Below, piece after piece: positions 14,724 through 22,547 of a DNA stretch of 26,986 nt. A program made the position numbers and the translations under genes. The notes beneath the pieces are model-generated. The model saw only the letters and a program-made list of their open reading frames with translations, did not search any database and was not told the origin of the DNA. The stretch comes from an uncultured Collinsella sp. (GTDB lineage Bacteria > Actinomycetota > Coriobacteriia > Coriobacteriales > Coriobacteriaceae): assembly GCA_900541245.1 (NCBI GenBank), contig UQIS01000036.1, positions 1 to 26,986 of the forward strand, read 5' to 3'. Every line of letters begins with the position of its first letter. The first letter of the stretch is position 1.

Positions 14724-14749
14724 CACAATATTGTGATGCAGAATTGTGA
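14724..14749 (-). promoter_or_regulatory. Palindrome and ATTGTGA repeats upstream of the M20 gene
   Basis: CACAATATTGTG (14724-14735) is a perfect 12-bp palindrome. ATTGTGA occurs at 14730-14736 and again at 14743-14749 as a direct repeat. The site lies about 32 bp from the M20 start codon, a natural place for a regulator. Confidence 0.35.
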
Positions 14750-14803
14750 CGCCCTTGTTTCTAGCATATCCCTGCATTTTTTAAACGTTATATACGAATA
14801 CTC

Positions 14804-14832
14804 TTGTTTGGTAAAGTGCAACGTGATAGGGT
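14804..14832 (+). promoter_or_regulatory. Promoter of the lysine riboswitch and dap operon
   Basis: TTGTTT (14804-14809), a 17-bp spacer and TAGGGT (14827-14832) preceded by TGA (extended -10). The predicted start near 14838-14841 falls just before the P1 helix of the riboswitch. Confidence 0.45.
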
Positions 14833-14842
14833 CTTTACCACT

Positions 14843-15061
14843 TGATAGAGGCGCGGGCACGAAGAGCCGCGGGCGAGCCGACAGGCTTTGACCCCGTGGG
14901 GAGGCGAAACCCGCCGAACTGGGTTTTACGGGCACGAACAACCTGGTGGGCCTGTGGGAAACACCCACAGGACTGTCTGCAGCAATGCGGGAGCGCTATC
15001 CGGACATTGGGTCCACGCTATGCGGATTCGATGCGCAGATGGCGCCGTCTGGATAGCGAGG
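14843..15061 (+). ncRNA. Lysine riboswitch (L-box) with expression platform reaching the lysA SD
   Basis: The core GATAGAGGCGCGG, then GAAGAGCCGC and GGGGAGGCGAAACCCGCCGAA, matches the order of conserved lysine riboswitch segments (AGAGG near P1, the AGAG loop motif, GGGGA and GCCGAA). P1 is GATAG (14844-14848) with CTATC (14996-15000). Downstream, CGCTATCCGGAC (14994-15005) is complementary to GTCTGGATAGCG (15047-15058), which competes with P1. CCaCGCTAT (15013-15021) can instead pair with ATAGCGaGG (15053-15061), which contains the SD. No T-tract terminator is present, so control is probably translational. Class identity rests on motif recognition; the two-state model is inferred. Confidence 0.82.
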
Positions 15062-15071
15062 TTTACGGGAC

Positions 15072-17381
15072 ATGGCATTGACCCCCAACGAGGCATATGC
15101 GGCCAAGCAGCCGTTTGTGGACAAGGAGACACTCGAGCATATCGTCGAGCAGTTCCCCACGCCGTTTCATCTATACGACGAGGCGGGCATCCGCCGCAAC
15201 ATGCAAGAAGTGCGCGACGCCTTTGCATGGAACCCGGGCTTTAAGGAATACTTTGCCGTCAAGGCCAACCCCAACCCGGCGCTCATCTCCATTCTCAACG
15301 AATACGGCTGCGGCTGCGATTGCTCGAGCTATACCGAACTCATGATCGCCCGCTCACTGGGTATCACGGGACACGACATCATGTTCTCGTCCAACGACAC
15401 GCCGGCTGCCGACTTTGAGCTCGCCGACAAGCTGGGTGCCATCGTCAACTTTGACGACATCAGCCACATCGAGTTCTTTGAGCGTGTTGCGGGACCCATC
15501 CCCAAAACGGTCAGCTGCCGCTTTAATCCAGGCGGCCTGTTCCAGCTCTCCAACGGCATCATGGACAACCCAGGCGACTCCAAATATGGCATGACCACCG
15601 AGCAGCTCTTCGAGGCCTTCCGCATGCTCAAAGCCAAGGGCGCCGAGGACTTTGGCATCCACGCATTCCTTGCCAGCAACACCGTCACCAACGACTACTA
15701 CCCCGAGCTCGCGCGTATCCTCTTTGAGCTTGCTGTACGCCTGGAGCGCGAGACCGGCGCACACGTCGCCTTCATCAATCTGTCCGGCGGCGTCGGCATC
15801 CCCTACCTGCCCGAGCAGCAGGCCAACGACATTCGCGCCATCGGCGAGGGAGTACACGCGGCATACGACGAGATCCTGGTTCCCGCCGGCATGGGCGATG
15901 TGGCCATCTGCACTGAGATGGGCCGCTTTATGATGGGCCCCTACGGCTGCCTGGTCACCAAGGCTATCCACGAGAAGCAGATCTACAAGGACTATATCGG
16001 TGTCGATGCAAGCGCCGTCGATTTGATCCGCCCTGCCATGTATGGCGCCTACCACCACATTACGGTGATGGGTCAGCCGGGCGGCGCCGACAAGGCCACG
16101 GCGCCCGTCACGAACACCTATGACATCACGGGCAACCTATGCGAGAACAACGACAAGTTCGCTATCGATCGCAAGCTGCCGCATATCGACATGGGTGACC
16201 TGCTTGTAATCCACGATACCGGTGCGCATGGCTACTCCATGGGCTACAACTACAACGGACGGCTGCGCTCGGCCGAGGTCCTGCTGCGCCCCGATGGCGC
16301 GGCCGACCTCATCCGCCGCGCCGAGCGCCCGGGCGATTACTTTGCCACGCTCGACGTGCTGCCGTGCGGCCGAGAGCTGCTGGCCAAGTCGCGCGCCGAA
16401 AGTGCCCGCCGTCGCGCCGAAGACGAGCGCCTGGCAGTCGCAGCTCAATGGAACAAACGCATCCAGATCGCGGAGGCGAAGGAGAAGAACATGGACATCC
16501 GCAATCTCGAGGGCTCAATCGTCGCCCTGGTTACGCCGTTTAAAAAGGACGGCAGTGTCGACTTTGACGCGCTCGAGCGCCTTATCGATTTCCACTTGCA
16601 AAATGGCACCGACGCCATTCTCACCCTGGGCACCACCGGCGAGAGCGCCACGATGACCGATGACGAGGACAACTCCGTCGTCGCCGCCGTGGTCAAGCAT
16701 GTTGCAGGACGCGTCCCCGTCATCGCCGGCTCGGGCTCCAACTCCACGCAGACCATGCTCACCAAGTCGCTCACCTATCAGGGCCTGGGCGCCGACGGTC
16801 TGCTGCTCATTACCCCCTACTACAACAAGTCCAACGAAGAGGGTATCTATCAGCACTTTAAGACCGTCGCCGATGCCGTTGACATCCCCTGCATCCTGTA
16901 CAACATCCCCGGCCGCTGCGGCTGCGGAATCAGCGAGCGCAACGTAGAGCGCCTTGCCGCACATCCTAACATCATGGGTATTAAGGAAGCCTCTGGCAAC
17001 GTCGCCTACGCGGCCAAGATCGCCCACCTGCTGTCCGACGACTTCCGCATGTACTCGGGCGAGGACGCGCTTACCGTACCGCTCATGAGCCTGGGCGCCT
17101 CGGGTACCATCAGCGTATGGGCCGACGTGCAGCCGCAGCTCGTGCACGACATGTGCCGCGCCTATCTGGACGGTGACGTGGCACGCGCCCGCGATATCCA
17201 AATTGCCGGCCAGCCGCTCATCAATGCCCTCTTTAGCGAGGTCAACCCCATCCCCGTCAAGGAAGCGCTCGCCCAGATGGGCATGATCGAGGCAAACTAC
17301 CGTATGCCGCTGTGCCCCATGGCAGACGACACGCGAGCCGCACTTACCGATGCTCTGAAGGGAGCTGGTCTGCTTGATTAA
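15072..17381 (+). CDS. Bifunctional diaminopimelate decarboxylase / dihydrodipicolinate synthase (LysA-DapA fusion)
   Basis: 769 residues in one uninterrupted frame. Residues 1-435 are LysA: PLP lysine in FAVKAN (64), SGG (238-240), CTEMGRFM (280-287), NLCENNDKFA (355-364) and HDTGAHGYSMGYNYNGRLR (381-399). A charged helical linker (about 440-473) leads to DapA (474-769): VALVTPF, GTTGES (520-525), Tyr610 in LYNIPGR and Schiff-base Lys638 in GIKEASG. The fusion joins the first committed and the last step of lysine synthesis. Each half has full family length and key residues. ATG 16491 at the DapA start has its own AAGGAG SD, so free DapA may also be made. The lysine riboswitch lies directly upstream; dapB overlaps the end by 8 bases. 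Confidence 0.88.
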   Translation: MALTPNEAYAAKQPFVDKETLEHIVEQFPTPFHLYDEAGIRRNMQEVRDAFAWNPGFKEYFAVKANPNPALISILNEYGCGCDCSSYTELMIARSLGITGHDIMFSSNDTPAADFELADKLGAIVNFDDISHIEFFERVAGPIPKTVSCRFNPGGLFQLSNGIMDNPGDSKYGMTTEQLFEAFRMLKAKGAEDFGIHAFLASNTVTNDYYPELARILFELAVRLERETGAHVAFINLSGGVGIPYLPEQQANDIRAIGEGVHAAYDEILVPAGMGDVAICTEMGRFMMGPYGCLVTKAIHEKQIYKDYIGVDASAVDLIRPAMYGAYHHITVMGQPGGADKATAPVTNTYDITGNLCENNDKFAIDRKLPHIDMGDLLVIHDTGAHGYSMGYNYNGRLRSAEVLLRPDGAADLIRRAERPGDYFATLDVLPCGRELLAKSRAESARRRAEDERLAVAAQWNKRIQIAEAKEKNMDIRNLEGSIVALVTPFKKDGSVDFDALERLIDFHLQNGTDAILTLGTTGESATMTDDEDNSVVAAVVKHVAGRVPVIAGSGSNSTQTMLTKSLTYQGLGADGLLLITPYYNKSNEEGIYQHFKTVADAVDIPCILYNIPGRCGCGISERNVERLAAHPNIMGIKEASGNVAYAAKIAHLLSDDFRMYSGEDALTVPLMSLGASGTISVWADVQPQLVHDMCRAYLDGDVARARDIQIAGQPLINALFSEVNPIPVKEALAQMGMIEANYRMPLCPMADDTRAALTDALKGAGLLD
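16478..16493 (+). promoter_or_regulatory. Internal SD and ATG for separate DapA
   Basis: AAGGAG (16479-16484) sits 6 nt before the in-frame ATG 16491, exactly where the DapA domain begins (MDIRNLEGSIVALVTPF). This is a better-spaced SD than the one at the head of the fusion (GAGG, 10 nt), and suggests internal initiation. Confidence 0.55.
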
Positions 17382-18114
17382 GACCGTCATTATGGGAACG
17401 GGCCGCATGGGCTCGCTCATCCGCACTACCGCCGAAGGCATTGTCGACGCCGGCGGGCAGCCCGTTTTTGATATCGTCGGACAGATCGGTTTTGATCTGT
17501 CCGAGCTCGAGAGCGCCCCGGCAGCCGACGTCATCATCGACTTCTCGAACGTCGTGACCTTCGATGCCGTCGTCGCCTATGTCGAGCGCACGGGCGCCGC
17601 GTTGGTCTCGGGCACCACGGGCTACACACCCGATCAGATGGACCGCCTGCGCGAGCTGGGTCAGAACGCCCGCGTCATGCACTCGGGCAATTACTCCATC
17701 GGCATCGCAGCCCTGCGTCATCTGGTAGCACAGGCCACACGCGAGTTGCCCGGCTTTGACTGCGAAATCGTCGAGACGCACCATAACCAAAAGGTCGATG
17801 CCCCCAGCGGCACTGCCAAGTTGCTGCTCGATGCCGTCGTCGAAGCCGAGCCCGAGACAGGCTACCACCCCGTCTATGGCCGTGAGGGCATGTGCGGAGC
17901 GCGCGACCCCAAGGAGATCGGCATGCACTCGCTGCGCGGCGGCACCGTCGCCGGCGTGCACGAGGTGAGTTTCTTTGGCCAGGACGAGGAGGTCACGCTC
18001 ACCCACCGCGCCACGAGCCGTCAGATCTTTGTCAACGGCGCCTTGGCAGCCGCGCAGAAGCTCGTCACCCGCGAACCCGGCTTCTATACGTTTGACCAGG
18101 TCATGTTCGCCTAA
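17374..18114 (+). CDS. dapB: 4-hydroxy-tetrahydrodipicolinate reductase DapB
   Basis: 246 residues from TTG 17374, which overlaps the dapA stop by 8 bases; GGGAG lies 9-10 nt upstream inside dapA, so translation is coupled. Motifs: nucleotide-binding GTGRMG (8-13), SGTTGYT (79-85), catalytic HHNQK (136-140) and SGTAK (145-149), ending in GFYTFDQVMFA. It reduces the DapA product with NAD(P)H to tetrahydrodipicolinate. Its length is slightly short of the family's usual 265 or so because the N-terminal part lacks an insertion. It is followed after 39 nt by dapH. Confidence 0.95.
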   Translation: MIKTVIMGTGRMGSLIRTTAEGIVDAGGQPVFDIVGQIGFDLSELESAPAADVIIDFSNVVTFDAVVAYVERTGAALVSGTTGYTPDQMDRLRELGQNARVMHSGNYSIGIAALRHLVAQATRELPGFDCEIVETHHNQKVDAPSGTAKLLLDAVVEAEPETGYHPVYGREGMCGARDPKEIGMHSLRGGTVAGVHEVSFFGQDEEVTLTHRATSRQIFVNGALAAAQKLVTREPGFYTFDQVMFA

Positions 18115-18153
18115 CCAGGTATCAACCGAATCCACCCAAAGGAGAGATAGCAA

Positions 18154-18873
18154 ATGAGCAACGCAGCCGAGATGGATGCACAGGAGATTATCAGCTACAT
18201 CGCCACCGCGCCCAAAAAAACGCCCGTCAAGCTGTACGTGCGCGAGAAGCCGGGCATGAAGGTCCAGTGGGGCAATGCACACGTCTACGGCGGTCGTCGT
18301 GGCAAGACCGTCTTTGGCGACTGGGATGAGCTCAAGACCATCCTCGATGCCAATGCCGACTCCATCGACTACTACGACGTCGAGAATGACTGCCGCAACT
18401 CCGCCGTCCCCATGCTCGACCTTAAAGGCATCAACGCCCGCATCGAGCCGGGCGCAATCATCCGCGACCGCGTCGAGATCGGCGACCGCGCCGTCATCAT
18501 GATGGGTGCCATCATCAACATCGGCTCCGTTATCGGCGAGGGCTCTATGATTGATATGGGCGCCGTGCTGGGCGGCCGCGCCACCGTGGGTAAGAACTGC
18601 CATATCGGCGCCGGCACTGTGTTGGCGGGCGTCGTTGAGCCCGCGAGCGCCACGCCTGTCATCATCGAGGATGATGTCATGATTGGCGCCAACGCCGTGG
18701 TCCTGGAGGGCGTGCGCGTGGGCAAGGGTGCTGTCGTTGCCGCCGGCGCCGTGTGCGTCGAAGACGTCCCCGCCGGCGCCGTCGTGGCCGGTGTCCCCGC
18801 CCGCGTCATCAAGATGCGCGACGCCCAGACCGATAGCAAGACCGGTCTGGAAGAGGGCTTACGTCAACTTTAA
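18154..18873 (+). CDS. dapH: Tetrahydrodipicolinate N-acetyltransferase DapH
   Basis: 239 residues from ATG 18154 (AAAGGAGAG upstream). The N-terminal MDAQEIISYIATAPKKTPVK matches the DapH/YkuQ domain rather than the succinyl-type DapD. Residues about 92-215 are a left-handed beta-helix of hexapeptide repeats (IEPGAIIRDRVEIGDRA, IGAGTVLAGV, VAGVPARVIK). It acetylates tetrahydrodipicolinate using acetyl-CoA, committing the pathway to N-acetylated intermediates. The following steps need an aminotransferase and a deacetylase; candidates for both lie in this window (22548-23711 and 13505-14692). Last gene of the lysine operon, followed by a terminator. Confidence 0.93.
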   Translation: MSNAAEMDAQEIISYIATAPKKTPVKLYVREKPGMKVQWGNAHVYGGRRGKTVFGDWDELKTILDANADSIDYYDVENDCRNSAVPMLDLKGINARIEPGAIIRDRVEIGDRAVIMMGAIINIGSVIGEGSMIDMGAVLGGRATVGKNCHIGAGTVLAGVVEPASATPVIIEDDVMIGANAVVLEGVRVGKGAVVAAGAVCVEDVPAGAVVAGVPARVIKMRDAQTDSKTGLEEGLRQL

Positions 18874-18878
18874 TAGTT

Positions 18879-18904
18879 ACGCGGTTTTGACAAACCGCGT
18901 TTTC
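18879..18904 (+). terminator. Terminator of the lysine operon
   Basis: ACGCGGTTT (18879-18887), loop TGAC, AAACCGCGT (18892-18900), then TTTTCG. Perfect 9-bp stem directly after dapH. Confidence 0.85.
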
Positions 18905-18948
18905 GCTGACTTATGCTCAACCTGCGGGGCAATTCATCCCCAAACAAG

Positions 18949-18978
18949 AAGGCCGAAGCCCCAAGGAGCTTCGGCCTT
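18949..18978. terminator. Second, bidirectional terminator between convergent genes
   Basis: AAGGCCGAAGC (18949-18959) and GCTTCGGCCTT (18968-18978) are perfect 11-bp arms with an 8-nt loop, followed by TTGCTTT on plus and CTTGTTTG on minus. It can stop both dapH readthrough and the convergent ndpA-like gene. Confidence 0.75.
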
Positions 18979-19006
18979 TGCTTTCTCGCTGTAGACGTAA
19001 CGCAAC

Positions 19007-20020
19007 TTATCGATTCTCGATGCTGCCGATATTCTTGAGCTCGATGGAGATGAGGCCGTTGGACTCGTTGACAAACTCGATGTACTCAGAGTTCGAACCC
19101 ATCTCGGCCGGGAAGCTGATTTCGATACCCGTGTCGGTACGGATCTTGTGATTGCGCACCGCCGCACGTTCGACCTGCTTGCGCTCCACGGGCACACGCT
19201 CAGGCACCTTTTCCTCGGTCAGTGCCGCGCGCACGCTCTCCTTGATAACCGGTTCGTCCTCAAAGACCTCATCGACGATATCCCAAGGCGGCAGCTCCTC
19301 GTCATCCTCAACCTTCTCGGCAACGGCAGCCTTAACCTTAGCGAGCGCTACAGCCGTGTTGGCACCATGCTCCTCGGCGACTTCCTCGACCACACGCGTC
19401 ACGGTGTCGATGACCTCCTTGCCCGATACGCCCGTGTCGCACTGCAGCAGGCCGTCGGGAATGAGCATGCGATCCTCGCCGGCAATCTTGCGCTTCTAGT
19501 CCACGTAGCCGATCTCCATGGTACTCGCGCGCACGATGGCATAGCTCGGCACCTTTTGCGAGGGGTTCGGCAGAATGGCGTAGTGGCGCGCAATGTCGTT
19601 ACGCACCTCCCCCTCCTCGCGACCCACCTCGTGCATGAATGCCTGCTTGGAGCCCAGCAGCATCACGGCAAACCAGCGGGCATCCTCATCGTCGTCAAAA
19701 TCGGCCACGAGCACGTCGGTGGATTCGGCTTTCTCGGCTTTGGTGAGCTCGGAGGAAATAAACTCCGCAATCTGCTGCGACAGGTCAACGAACTCGCGCT
19801 CGCCAAAGAAATAGCCCTTGAGCTCGCCGCCAAACGCAGAGTTCTCGGCAAACGTGGCACGTTTATTGTCGGCCGAGGTGCGTGCGCGGCGCAGATGCGT
19901 GGTCACGAAGTTGCGCACGGTACGGCTTTCGATATCGAGCTCGCGCTGGCTCATGACGTTGACGGCAGAGTCAAAGTCCAAGATATGCAGAATCGCGTGA
20001 TTGATTTTCATATACGGCAT
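19007..20020 (-). pseudogene. NdpA/YejK-like nucleoid-associated protein gene split by an in-frame TAG
   Basis: One continuous frame of 337 codons interrupted only by TAG at 19496-19498 (minus strand, GAC-TAG-AAG). The first part (up to 174 aa) begins MKINHAILHILDFDSA and has RELDIESRTVRNFVTTHL and YAIVRASTMEIGYVD. The second continues KRKIAGEDRMLIPDGLLQCDTGVSGKEVID and ends ISIELKNIGSIENR. Together they have the length (about 335) and layout of NdpA-type 37-kDa nucleoid proteins. Codon use stays normal on both sides, so the stop looks recent, or it is read through. ATG 19468 downstream of the stop has GAGG at 5 nt and might restart translation. The N-terminal start could be ATG 20020 or 20011. 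Confidence 0.75.
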
Positions 20021-20086
20021 TCCGTTCTAAATCGAATTAAGCACGAACCAGTATAGCGGTCGAGCCTGCCCCAAGCGTATCGAAGA

Positions 20087-20118
20087 TTGGTGCATCGGGG
20101 ACAGGCGCTTTGCACCAA
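20087..20118. repeat. GGGGACAGG palindromic repeat, copy 1
   Basis: TTGGTGCA (20087-20094) and TGCACCAA (20111-20118) flank GGGGACAGG. The unit aligns without gaps to 21299-21330. It lies after the serine hydrolase stop and may act as its terminator, although the T-tract is poor. Confidence 0.5.
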
Positions 20119-20121
20119 TGG

Positions 20122-21282
20122 CTAGCGCAGGAGCTCGGACTGCCAAGCCTCGAGCTGTTCTGCCAAACTCTTGCCGGCAGCGGGCATGTCGATCTGGGGT
20201 CGTTTGGGCAGCAGTGCGCATTTAAGGATTGCCACGATGGTCTGCGAGACAAAGCGTCGCGTATCCTTGTCAAAGCCTTGCGCTGCCTGGAGCATCACGG
20301 GTAGGCTCTCGCGCAGATTCCCGGCGATATCCGCAAACCGCTCAGCACCCGTAGCCTCAAACACGGAGAACAACGCATCTACAAAACGCTCGCGCTCGCT
20401 AGGCGACACTGCAAGCAGCATCTCGCGAATGGAGCCATCAACGTATCGAGCGCCGGCGGACAGACGCTCGCAGTACACGAAGTCGCAACCATCAACCACC
20501 CAGCTAAAGGGATTGTGCTGCAGCAGGCTGAACTCGGTGCTTTCAACGATGGCATAGTCCTCCTGAGTCTCGAACATCATGCCAAAGATCGACGACCGAG
20601 GCAGCGTCTTGTCGATTCGACGTGAAAGATCGGCAAAGGCGTCGCCGTTCAGAAACTCCTCGACGAAGCCCGGACCATCATGGGAATATACCCGTTCGAT
20701 TCGCTTACGGGCGACATCGGAGCACATCGCCGCACCGTACACCGCAAGGTTTCCGCCCTTGGAATGACCTCCGCACAAAAGCGGCCCGTCAATCGCATCC
20801 GCCGCCTCGTCCACATAACGCGCCGCGGATTCCTGGGCCGGCACAGGACACCGGAACGCCATGTTAAAGTCCTCTTTCCAGCCCACAATCGTGCTGTCGG
20901 TCCCCCGGAAGGAAAGATAGCTAAACCCCGCCGGAAACCGGAACGCCATGGCTGCAAACTGCTCTGTCGCCACCACATCGCTCACGGCATGATAGCCGCA
21001 AACGTGCGCGCCACGGTAGCGAGGGCTTGCTGCCACAGCCTCCAGCAAGGCCCTGCTCCCCTCTGGGTCCCACAAGTCGTCAATCATGTCCCGGTAGCAC
21101 TCGGCACGCAGCAGCTCGCGTACGTCTAGGCCCTGCCAGTTCGTCAGCTCCGCCATATCACCCGGCAAACGCAAATAGGACAACCATGCAAAGACCAGGC
21201 TATCCACCGCGCAGAACGGACGCTCCTCAAACGGATCAAACGCCGTCTGGACATAGGTCAAAAAATTAGGCGAATCCGACAT
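20122..21282 (-). CDS. DUF2974 (Mbeg1-like) serine hydrolase
   Basis: 386 residues from ATG 21282 with GGGAGGG just upstream. It resembles DUF2974 alpha/beta hydrolases: FCAVDSLVFAWLSYLRL near the N-terminus, the oxyanion-side motif YLSFRGTDSTIVGWKEDFNM (122-141), and the nucleophile elbow GGHSKGGNLAVYGA with Ser174 in GHSKG. A later HDGPGF contributes a candidate active-site Asp. There is no signal peptide or membrane helix, so it should act in the cytoplasm. Substrate is unknown; lipase-like activity is suggested by the fold only. It stands alone, flanked by two related palindromic repeats. Confidence 0.7.
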   Translation of the reverse strand: MSDSPNFLTYVQTAFDPFEERPFCAVDSLVFAWLSYLRLPGDMAELTNWQGLDVRELLRAECYRDMIDDLWDPEGSRALLEAVAASPRYRGAHVCGYHAVSDVVATEQFAAMAFRFPAGFSYLSFRGTDSTIVGWKEDFNMAFRCPVPAQESAARYVDEAADAIDGPLLCGGHSKGGNLAVYGAAMCSDVARKRIERVYSHDGPGFVEEFLNGDAFADLSRRIDKTLPRSSIFGMMFETQEDYAIVESTEFSLLQHNPFSWVVDGCDFVYCERLSAGARYVDGSIREMLLAVSPSERERFVDALFSVFEATGAERFADIAGNLRESLPVMLQAAQGFDKDTRRFVSQTIVAILKCALLPKRPQIDMPAAGKSLAEQLEAWQSELLR

Positions 21283-21298
21283 GGCCCTCCCATCAACT

Positions 21299-21330
21299 AT
21301 GGTGCGTTGGGGTCAGGTTACTTGCACCAA
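21299..21330. repeat. GGGGTCAGG palindromic repeat, copy 2
   Basis: GGTGC (21301-21305) and GCACC (21324-21328) flank GGGGTCAGGTTAC. The spacing is identical to the copy at 20087-20118. The two copies bracket the serine hydrolase gene. Confidence 0.5.
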
Positions 21331-21364
21331 AAAGGCGCCCGGGCCGCGTGGACCCGGACGCCTT
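21329..21364 (-). terminator. Terminator of lactate dehydrogenase
   Basis: On minus, AAGGCGTCCGGG (21364-21353) pairs with CCCGGGCGCCTT (21343-21332) with one mismatch, followed by TTTTT (21333-21329). It lies about 30 nt after the ldh stop. Confidence 0.85.
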
Positions 21365-21395
21365 CATTGTAGCTTTTCGCTCTAGCGAGCTTGAT

Positions 21396-22346
21396 TTAAC
21401 AGGAGAAGTCGACGCTGTCGATGATGTCCTTGAGGGCCTTGGCGGAGGCGGTGAGCTCATGCTGCTCGTCATCGTCCAGCGGGACGGGGACGCGACAGAC
21501 AACGCCGTCGCGGCCAACGACGGTCGGCATGGAGATGGCAAGATCGGACAGGCCGTACTCGCCCACCATGAGCGAAGAGACGGGCAGAACGGTCTGCTCA
21601 TCGCGCATGACGGCGGTGCAGATGCGCTTGACAGCCATGGCGACGCCATAGTAGGTGGCGTGCTTCTTCTCGATGATGGTGTAGGCGGAGTTCTTGACGT
21701 CCTCGGCGATGCGTTTCTCGGCAGCCTCATGCTCCAGATGACCGTGAAGCTCGCAGAAGGTGTTCAGCGGCACGCCGGCAACCTGGGCGCTGGACCAAGC
21801 GACAAACTCGGAGTCACCGTGCTCACCCATGACATAGGCCTGAACGTCGCGAGGGTCGACCTCGACGTGAGCGCCGAGCATCTGCTGCAGACGGCCGGTG
21901 TCGAGCACGGTGCCGGAGCCGATGACATGGCCCTCAGGCAGGCCGGACATCCTGATGGCGGCGTAGGTCAGAACATCGACCGGGTTGGAGACGATGAGCA
22001 GAATGCCGTCGAAGCCAGACTTCTTAATCTCGGGGATAATGGACTTAAAGATGCTGACGTTCTTGTTGACCAGGTCCAGGCGGGTCTCACCGGGCTTCTG
22101 GGCAGCGCCAGCGGTGACGACGATCATGGCGGCGTCGGCGACATCGGAATAATCGCCGGCGTAGATCTTCATCGGCTCGGCAAACGTCATGCCGTGCGCG
22201 ATATCCAGGGCCTCGCCCTCGGCGCGGTTCTTGTCCACGTCGATGAGGACCATTTCGGAGAACAGACCGCTCTGCATCAGCGCGAACGCCGAAGACGAGC
22301 CGACGAAACCGCAGCCGACAATAGCGACCTTCTTCTCGTTAACCAT
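21396..22346 (-). CDS. ldh: L-lactate dehydrogenase
   Basis: 316 residues from ATG 22346 with GGGAG (plus 22353-22357) 6 nt upstream; a longer frame to 22424 has no SD. The NAD-binding GCGFVGSS (11-18) and Asp36 are present. QKPGETR (83-89) carries Gln83, the residue that favours lactate over malate, and Arg89 for pyruvate. NPVD (121-124), GTVLDTGR (145-152) and GEHGDSE (174-180) with catalytic His176 complete the set. It reduces pyruvate to lactate and regenerates NAD+ during fermentation. Its leader holds a strong terminator-like hairpin close to the SD. Malate dehydrogenase is less likely because of Gln83. Confidence 0.95.
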   Translation of the reverse strand: MVNEKKVAIVGCGFVGSSSAFALMQSGLFSEMVLIDVDKNRAEGEALDIAHGMTFAEPMKIYAGDYSDVADAAMIVVTAGAAQKPGETRLDLVNKNVSIFKSIIPEIKKSGFDGILLIVSNPVDVLTYAAIRMSGLPEGHVIGSGTVLDTGRLQQMLGAHVEVDPRDVQAYVMGEHGDSEFVAWSSAQVAGVPLNTFCELHGHLEHEAAEKRIAEDVKNSAYTIIEKKHATYYGVAMAVKRICTAVMRDEQTVLPVSSLMVGEYGLSDLAISMPTVVGRDGVVCRVPVPLDDDEQHELTASAKALKDIIDSVDFSC

Positions 22347-22372
22347 TAGAAACTCCCATCTCACTCCACAAA

Positions 22373-22403
22373 CAAGCCGCCCGGGAACGGCCCGAGCGGC
22401 TTG
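22373..22403 (-). terminator. Terminator-like hairpin in the ldh leader
   Basis: On minus, CAAGCCGC-t-CGGG pairs with CCCG-g-GCGGCTTG (arms 22403-22391 and 22385-22373), then TTTGTGG. It ends about 15 nt before the ldh SD. It may end transcripts of the upstream aminotransferase gene or attenuate ldh. Confidence 0.55.
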
Positions 22404-22507
22404 CCGTAATCCCAATACATCCAATCGGGACTTTGATTATGCTCCTATTCGCAGCCAAAAATCGACCGTTTACCGAAATTGTTTGCAGGATTCGTAAAAT
22501 AACTGCA

Positions 22508-22521
22508 CGAAATCGATTTCG
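22508..22521. promoter_or_regulatory. Perfect 14-bp palindrome between aminotransferase and ldh
   Basis: CGAAATCGATTTCG (22508-22521) is fully palindromic and lies in the AT-richer gap upstream of ldh. A CATAAT hexamer on the minus strand (plus 22437-22442) is a candidate -10. It could be a regulator site, for example for a redox or carbon regulator, but no factor can be named. Confidence 0.35.
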
Positions 22522-22547
22522 AGCTATTGACGAGGCGAAATAGCTTT

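Noticed and set aside
13583..14749. A 388-codon plus-strand frame opposite the M20 gene
   Set aside because: Arg/His-rich antisense shadow; the minus strand carries the metal-binding motifs.
17344..18603. A 419-codon minus-strand frame opposite dapB and dapH
   Set aside because: His/Asp/Gly-rich antisense translation of known genes.
19496..19498. TAG as a recoded pyrrolysine codon
   Set aside because: NdpA-type proteins do not need pyrrolysine and no pyl genes are seen; a point mutation, readthrough or sequencing error is simpler.
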